NCBI GenBank assembly: GCA_964019155.1
Contig: OZ025240.1
Span: 24,791,536 to 24,855,535 of the forward strand
Length of the DNA: 64,000 nucleotides
Source of the DNA: Osedax fenrisi
Taxonomy: Eukaryota > Annelida > Polychaeta > Sabellida > Siboglinidae
Reading direction: 5' to 3'
The position numbers and the translations under genes are program-made. The notes under the pieces are model-generated. The model did not search any database and had not been told where the DNA came from. It worked only from the letters and a program-made list of their open reading frames with translations. This document shows, one piece after another, positions 26,771 through 36,605 of the stretch (positions within the stretch are counted from its first letter, which is position 1; each line of letters opens with the position of its first letter).

Positions 26771-29700
26771 ACAATGAGATAGTTGTGCTAGGAATGTGTT
26801 GAATGAGATAGTAGGTATATAGTGTTGTTAAATGTAATGTGTTTTATTTTACTTTATATAATTATTATTAATTCAAAAACGTCGTAATTACAAACGAATT
26901 AATCAATATAGAAAATTAAAAGGTATTTAATTTAATTTTCAGAAATAAAACAATATATTGTTAAATATACAATATTTTATATATTTATATATTTTATACA
27001 ATATAATTATTATACGAATTCGAGTAAAGCATATGTTATATACACGTACACGTACACACACAAGCTAGATAGGATGCTAAGAGATGTAGTGAGAGATAGG
27101 GTGCGATGTACCTCCGTCAAGTTTCAATGAAGATCTCCACTCGACAGGAAGGTATTCGATACGCTTGTGGTCTTTCTCTACGGAAGGGAAGAACTTCTCC
27201 TGCATCTTCTCGCTCGCAAACTTCAGTCTAGTATAGGAGGGGAGGGGAGATTAGCTCACATGTGGGGTGGGGTGTAATAGATAGATAGATAGATGGATAG
27301 ATAATTACATATTTAATAATGTGATATACTTGATTATAGTAACAACATTAACAATGTAATGAATACATCCGTAGTAGCAGTGATGTAGTAGTGGTGTAGT
27401 AGTGGTCGATAGTTAACCTATTGTAGACAGTAGGCAAACAACCCTATTTCACTAATAACATGCATATACTTCATTATCAACGTGAACAATAGCAATAGTT
27501 ACATAACACCCGTGATGTAATCTATGTAACTATGATATATTAGTTACTATTTCAGTAGTTAGAACGGAGGTCTCTAGTATCCTTGCTAGTAGTGATCTTA
27601 TCTCGCGTCGTATAGACACTTATATCGTACTATTGCATCATACTATTGCATCATACTATTGCATCATACTATTGCATCATACTATAGCGTCATAATATTA
27701 CATCGTGTTACTAAACTATTACGGATATATTATTGTATCGCTATGCTTGGCTATGACTCAACATTCCCGATATATCAATAGTTCCATAAGCCTATCCCGT
27801 CACCTACTAATACGCCTATGTGGGCGTGTATATGCGCGTGTATATGCGCGTGTACATCGCCTTAGTGTCACATGATATAAACATAATAGTCAAGCATTGC
27901 GATTAAAAGCAACTAAAGCAATCACCACCGATTGTGATCTATGACATCGTATGATGATAGCATCGTAAACATCAATGAGATATATGATTAGGTATATGAT
28001 TATGTATCTGTGGATATATAAAATGGCATTGTTAAGTTTATTTTTAACAACGCACTGGTTTATGTATACGCGGGTTCACTAGAGGTATGATGGAAGCGGT
28101 GTGTATGTGTGTGTGTGTGTTATAATTAAATACTACTGCCTAATATGGTATCATAGAATCAGCGTGCGATTACGTTATAATGCCTGTGTCCTGTATATAA
28201 AATGAATAATCTGCAGATTATATGCGTATATTATGTTATATATTATATGTTTGCATACATATTATTTATATATATTATCAGATTATCAGATTTGGTTTTA
28301 ACAACTATTAACAATTTTAGGTTTTTATATATATATATATATATATATTACTTCATCTAATTTCCTGGATGGGTGAAAGTAAAATAACCATAACAATATA
28401 CGATAATAATGATATTATGAATAGATATGTGGTGTATGGGGTTAGGGTGACTAACTCGGAACAGCTCTTGATGATATCATTAGTAGCCATCATCTGACCT
28501 ATGCCGTGTACCACAAACACTAGATGAGAGATTTCGCAGGGTCTATCATCTTCCAGCGCAAGCTTCTGATATCCTCGGCATAGCTTTGTTCCAGCTATAG
28601 TGAGGTATGTTTTAATATTAATACTGGCTCATAGCGTGATATATTTATCATCTTAATATATATATATATATATATATGCTGATTATGTATAGGTATAATA
28701 CAAGTATTTCAACAATTTGCTCAGTATTTTTTTATTGATTTTATCTTGAAATATAATTCAATTCTACTGAAAATTAATTAAAATAAGCAATCTTATTTCT
28801 CTGTAATTTGAATTATTAACAACACAAAATCAATAAATATCAGGTTATTTATATGTGATATTTTCCTAGAAGATTTGTATACAATAATATATATTTTAAA
28901 ATCAATAACATAATAAAACAAATTGTAAAGAGCTTCCTTGGAAGAATACAATTAAATACTTTATTCTAAATATAAGATAAGTATTTATAATATTTGAGTG
29001 CACTCATAATTATTGATGTATATTGATTTAATGACTAGCTACATGGTATTGGTTTGTAAACAGCTATAAATTTATAGAATATACTAGAGTATACTATATA
29101 GTCTATAATCTAATAATTACAAGGATGAATAGATTTATTATTATTATTAGAATTTAGAATAATTTCACTAAACAACAATAATAATAAATAACCCTAATGA
29201 AGACAATAAAATGCATTCTATAAATACAATAGTAGAGACAATTTAAAATATTTATATGCCTACGTTTTGATTATGTAAGCATATAATGCTTTTACATAGA
29301 ATGTACACGAATGAAATCTTCATATTATAAATAACATTTATTTATAAAATTAAAAATAATAATATAATGTCATATACTTCCTCGTACACTATTAAATGTA
29401 TAATTCAAATTTAATTAAAACAATATATTATAAGTAATTAATAAAAAAATAAATATATATAATCAACTTTTTGTTATAAGATATGTGATTAACAAATAAC
29501 AACAATATCAATATAAAGGTTATTCTTTAAGGTTGTATTAAAAGTGTGTTTAGTATATCATTGATAAAATATGCAAATCAAGATGACAGATTTAAAAGTC
29601 AGTGTAGTAATTTATTTAATAAATATGTAATTTACATTGTACAACGATATATGATATCGTAGCAACAATGTTACAATGATATTATTTAATAATGCAATAA

Positions 29701-32700
29701 TTTCATTATATAAATCTAAATGCGATTTAATGTGTGACAATATATTTAGCGAATAAATATTCACAAATAACATAATATAACAAATAACATCTTGTTTTAA
29801 ATATAAGTTTTAATCAAATACCATTCTGCGCTTGATTAAGTAGAGTTAGTTAGCGATGGGGTATGAGAGAGTTAGTTCTTAGAATGGGGTTATTGTAACA
29901 GGATAGATGGACAGTGGTCAGTTGACACATTGCATAGATACCATAGTAGTATATCTAACTATCTATGTTACAAAAATCACCACCCCTAGAGAGCGAGGGA
30001 GGGAATGTGTCCTTAGAGAGGACGTAACCTTTAGAGAGACCGAGCTTACTGCCCACTACGCGGTAGAGTTTCGAGGAGGCGGTTTCGTAGTGCAGGTAAA
30101 CCTCTTCCTCGCTGTTCCAGTCAATGTAGAAGTCACGGAAACTCACGCTGTGAATCACTGTTGTGGAGGGGAGAGGGGGGGAGCGGGCATGTTAGGGGAG
30201 ACTGGTATCTATGTGTAATCGTGTGTGTGCATAGAATCACTAATGTGTGTGTACGGCTTTAGATATTTTAATTATAAAATTCATTAATTCATTCATAAAA
30301 TAAATAAATAAATATAATTATATGTCAATAATATATAATATATATATATATATTTATTTTAGAATAAAAGTATATCGTAGACGTTAATTTTTATAATCAG
30401 TAGTATCATAATACTATTATGTAATGTTATTTAATAGAGGATGTGTATGTTGCACTCGTGGTGTGCTATACTTGAACTTATGCTAATCAGGTATGGGCAA
30501 TGCTGGGTAGTGTTAGAATGTAGGTCAAGAAATAGATCTTCTAGAATCGTACTATTAATATAGGACGCCGTTATAAATAACAATAGTAAATACACTAGTA
30601 ATTATAATAATAAATTATTATTATTAAATGACGATTTATTATTATTATAAATATAAAATAATAATTAATGATAATACTATCCTAGTATAAAAAATTAATC
30701 AAATAAATGCGAATAAAATAATATATATATATATATATTAAGTATAATAAGTTATGTCGAATCGCATTAATTATCATTTTAAAACTAATATTACACACTG
30801 CATTGCATAACATTACGATGACCTAATGACCTATATATTGTTAGTGTTGTTCGTGTGTTGGCAATGCCAGGCGTGACTATTTCACAGTGATATTTGGCAG
30901 AGGTACACCACTGGCTGGCTATATAACTAGATAAATCACCTTGAACATATCACGTGTATCTAGGTGGTCATAGATATTTATCATCGTTGGGCATAGAAAA
31001 AATAGTGCCATTGTTTAGAATACAAATTCTGTAAACATCAACAATACACAATAGGGTTAGAATGTAAGCGTACTGTACGAGATGTTAGGTAATTACTGCC
31101 AACTAATTCTATTTTTTGGGAGAATTATTGTTAATATTATGCTATTATGTATATTATTGATGTTAGTATACGCAACAATTCTGATGAAGATGAAGGGGAT
31201 GGTGATATTAGAGGTGGTGTCCTATTTGTAGGTCAATAATTAGACCTTCTAGAATTATAGTATTAATGTTGAACACTGTAATAAATAACAATAGTACAAA
31301 ATAGTAACCATTAGATGATGTTATCAATAATGAACTAGATAAGCGCTTTAAACCAATAACCTTTATTTATTCATCAATAAGAATAGTTACATGACAAATT
31401 AATGAAGTAAAGTACAATTATAGTCTATATTTTATAGGTAACACGATGTCACTTGTTATTGTTTATCATAAAGTGCGTACGAATAACTGATAGTGAAGAT
31501 TGTACGGCGACAATAACATATATATGTATGATATATAGATATATCGTATATGTGATATAAAGTACGGGAGCAAATCTAGTGTATACGCAAATATTCATTG
31601 AAATATAGTTACGAGGGCTAGGTGTTTAACGTATCTATCTAGGATACTTAACAAGTTGATCGTGTTGAACATATTGTATGAATTAGCGCGGTTGGCTAGT
31701 TGCATGTCTACTAGGTATATCAGCGGCTACATTATTTACACAGGCAGAGATGCATACGCGCATACATCACTCTACAAGGGGGGGGCTGCTAACCCGTCGT
31801 GGAAGGGGAGGTCGGTCGAGGAGAAGTGGGCGGGGACTGCGACAGCGGCGGCGAGGGGGCGGAGCTTATAAGACACTCCCCCGACGACGATGCGCTACTC
31901 TTACGGAACTCGACGCTAGACGAGCACAGTGAAGACGAGGATTTCACCTCGACGAGGGGGGGCAGCGTGTCTTCGGTGAGAGGGTGATGATCGGAGGCGT
32001 AGGAGGAGGAGCCATTCGCGTAGGTGAAGTGTTCGTTGAAGCGCGACTGATCGATGGTGTCGCCATCTTGTGGGAGACTAGTGAACAACTCGAGGTGCGC
32101 CCTTTCGATGACGTCGGAGAACTCCTCTTCAAGGGGTTGCCAGGTCGACTCGTAGAACCAGGTGCCTCGCGTGACCTTGCACGTTTGACCTTCGGGAGGG
32201 TGAGGGGTGTTGAGTTATAACGCGTCAATACACATGAATGTATATATATATATTGTATCGGGAAATCATGAATATTGATCGCGAAGTTAACACATATGTG
32301 AAGGAGAATTCAGATTTTATAACACCTCGTAGATGTTAACATGAGAAACAAATACATATGCTATTCAAGTGTTCGTAGTACGTTCTTATTTATTCATGCG
32401 TAATACATAATTCAATACAGATATTTACTATTACTACTATTACTCGTATTATTATTATCACTACTATTATCACTACTAATATTACACTCTTATTACTACT
32501 ACGTCTACTATAATAGTATTATTATAACACCGTTAATATAGCGTTATACTAATATAAAGCCAGCGCTCGTGTCGGTCAGTACGAGATCGTATATTAAGCG
32601 CATGATGAGATACCTAATACGGTGGTGATATTTTAAAGCCTATATTTATAGTTGTATTGATTTGTTAGTACATGCGTACAACCATTCCTTTTTATAGCAT

Positions 32701-33070
32701 GCGCACGTGTTATATATGTAGTACGTGTAAGGCAGGTTTATTAGATAATATTTTGTTAGTAACAATGAACATATAGTACAATTTCGGCAAATGTTCGTAG
32801 TTCATTATGTAATCAGTAATAATGCGTTATCACTTCATAAACTATATATTATTCCATAACAATTATGATAATTTAATTAATGAATGAATGAATATTTATT
32901 TACTGAATATTGAATTAATCTACAGAAGGATATTCAGAAGCTATACATAGCTTATATTAAGAATATCCGTATAACAAAAATATCAAATATTTATAATATA
33001 ATAATAATTATGAAATAAGAAAATATATTAATAATAATGGTGTAATACAAGAATATTTATATCGAATATA

Positions 33071-33104
<34 letters not shown>

Positions 33105-33484
33105 ACTAAGTAACAATAATTAATAAAATAACTAAAAATAATTAAGTGAATTATAAATAATCTCTAAAAATACTAATAAACATGTTAAAATACATTCTTA
33201 AATGGATTAGTGTAATGACTTATATACATACATATAGTTATGACTTTTGTGTTATAATAAGGGATTACTTAATCTTATTAATAAGCATTAATAAGCAATA
33301 ATTACTTACAAATAAGTGTATTAATACATATACCAAGTATTATAGTTCAATGCTATTGTCTAGAATCTAGATAATAACAACAATGCTAAGCTATGCATAT
33401 TTGTAATAAACAATCTAATAAATAAAGTCAACAATAGTATTGATTCAACAACAGATATCTAAATATATTACAATAGATAATATT

Positions 33485-33535
<51 letters not shown>

Positions 33536-34066
33536 ATTATCGTTATATTTATATTAAAAATAGCATGGAATAATGTCATCAATAATAATAATTATCTTAA
33601 TAATATTTTATTCTTTATTTATATTATGTAGTGAATATCAGTGGATGCGAAAAATTGAGATTTAAATAATAATTAGAATCAACTATTTTATAATTTAACT
33701 CATAAAGATATATTTAGTAAATATTATTTATACATTTTTAAATTCATGGAATAATTATTTAAATAGGTTGAGGAATAATTAAATAATCACTAGATACAAT
33801 ATTCCGGTATATTGAAACATAATATATATTTCAATATAAATATATTTATAAATAGATTATACATCAACATTCTTTGAAACCATGAGATAAACAGTTATCT
33901 TCTGTATGTTTAATTGCCAGCTTATATATCATAGCGTATATCATGTCATGGACTTTATACAGTGTGATATAGTATATGTATATGTATATATGTAAACTTA
34001 CTGCAGATAATAATGACACATGGTCTCTTTAAGAGACTCTCTTAGGAGAATTAATCATTAGGATAC

Positions 34067-34100
<34 letters not shown>

Positions 34101-35696
34101 TCAGAGTAGGTGGTGTCAATTTAATTATCTTAACAAATATTTCAATCGAATCATTCACGAATATACACACATACTAAGGCTATATCTACATGTACGTAAA
34201 AAATCTAATTTCAAATATATATATATAAAGTGAGAATTTCTGCATATAAATATGTGGGAAAATCTGTCGAATAAACATAATTTATTTATTTTACGGACAC
34301 AGATAATTCCGACATAGATAACGTTATATTTGCCGGGTGGTATACGCGACTACATGAGATAGAGCGGGCTTTACGCATGCGTGTTTAAATTATACATGTA
34401 AGCCATACACTGTGGGTGTAGGCTAATCTGTCCACATCTACACTCAGTGTGTGTACTACATCTACAGCCCTGGTTACCGAGGCGTAACCGACGTAAACAA
34501 AGCCGACCGAATAACTCTCTCTCAAGAGAGCGAGGTGTACCCGATGAACTCGTACTACGGCCCGCTATTGGCTGGCTGGTGATTGACCCGTGGTCAGCTA
34601 AATGGGCCGATAACTCACCGCTGCATTATGGGTAATCGAGCCGGTATGTTGTTGTTTACCTCGGCTTACCCCAAGGGTAGAACAATGCTAGTGTACTAAG
34701 AACGACGAGGGCATCGTACACAGGTGAATGTATGCGGTTGTGGGAAGGCGGGGCAGGTTAATGAATGCGTGAGTCATAGCTAGGTGTCAGTGTACAGTAC
34801 TAATGTACCGTGGCCCGGTTATAGTTTGTTCTAGATAATGTTCCATTACACACGGGTGCTGATGTGTATAGAGTGGCTCTTAACGGTGTACCGAGGCCTA
34901 GTTATAGTGTGTGTGTTCTAGATAATGTTCCATTACGCGCGGGTGCTGATGCGTGTGTATAGAATGGTTCTTACCGGTGTACCGAGGCCTAGTTATAGTA
35001 ATCTCTAGTCTGTTCTAGATAGTGCTGTTTCGATGCCGATGTAACAATAGTAGGGTATATGCTACACTATACTACACACTTGATTACCTAATAGTGTATA
35101 ATATATGAACATACTGATGACATAATCCTTGGAATAGAATGATGAGTGATTATTTATTAACCTCTGCCTCCTCAATGTATGCGCATGTATCTGCGCGTGT
35201 GTTTGTGTGTGTGTGTGTATGTGCATATCAAATAGGATAATATTGTATTGATTTATATTTCATTTTAAATATAAGATGTATCTCTACATGCATGCATAAT
35301 GACCTACATAATGACCTACATAATGGCCTACAGTAACTATTACTGTCACTATCACTACCACCACTACCACTACCACCACCACCACCGCTACCACTATTAC
35401 CACTAGCATCGTCTTTATCACAGTAACACTTACTACCACTACCAGTACCACTACCACTACCACTATCACTACTTCCACCACCACAATCGCCACATTAGCG
35501 GATGATAGTCTAGACGTTCGAAGGTTTACTTTTATAAACAAGCACTTTGCATCCTATGCTGATGGTGGTGGTCTATATTAGTAGCAGTTAGTAGTCTATG
35601 TGTTAGAGATCATGTAGCTCTACAGGGTGTTACATTCAGCGTAGAGACCATTGTTAATAGACTAACTAATGGCATGATGTACTGGTGAAGTAGTGG

Positions 35697-35738
<42 letters not shown>

Positions 35739-35755
35739 ACACACATACACACATA

Positions 35756-35793
<38 letters not shown>

Positions 35794-36567
35794 CAATGCA
35801 GGTAATCTGGTTACTTATGTGATCTATTATGTAATCGTGATAGAGTTTACTGTTACTAAATGTGGAGGTGTGAACTTATTATCGGAGGATTGTGTACTAT
35901 AGTGCGTATCTATGTAGTGTTATGTCATCGCTATGTATTGCATCATCACCGTATTGCATCATCATTACATAATATATGGGTTAGTGTAGGGTTAACACTA
36001 CTAAGGATGGAATACTGAAGCACTATTAAGGTAGACTATGTGATCTATTGGATGAGTAGAGAAGGTAATGTATGGGAGGAGGAGGACTAGGTGAAGCGAT
36101 GCATTAGATGAATGCGCAGAATGTGGGAGACGTGAGCAATAGTCGTATTGATAATGGAGTTCGCGTAAAAAATGGTTAGGCATAAACAACCAAAAAGGGA
36201 TTGTAGGCGGCTATAAATAGATATGTAGCAATCCATTAGTCGGATCCTACGCAATACGTATGATTCACGGGATGAGTCATGAAAGACTAGAACATATGAT
36301 CACCGGCCATGAATCATGCGCACCCATCCTGGTATACAATACATAGATGTTTATCTTACCCATCTCATTGTAGTATCGTCAGCATTTATATCATGTCATC
36401 ATTATTAAACTAGGTAACTATTAGTTACTGACTACTAGTTACATCATTAATTACTTAAATCAATATGTTATTACATAATTACTTTATTATATAATTAATG
36501 TATAAATAAACAAAATTAAAATAATTTACAAATTATTATTCAGTTAACATATGTGTGCACATTTATA

Positions 36568-36605
<38 letters not shown>

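Noticed and set aside
31656..32220. Overlapping frames on both strands at DDHD1 exon 3
   Set aside because: Only the minus-strand frame containing TWFYESTWQPLEEE fits the family and the splice phases; the others arise from GC-rich composition.
35284..35792. Polyvaline, Cys-Val and Thr-His frames
   Set aside because: Translations of (ACC)n and (CA)n microsatellites.
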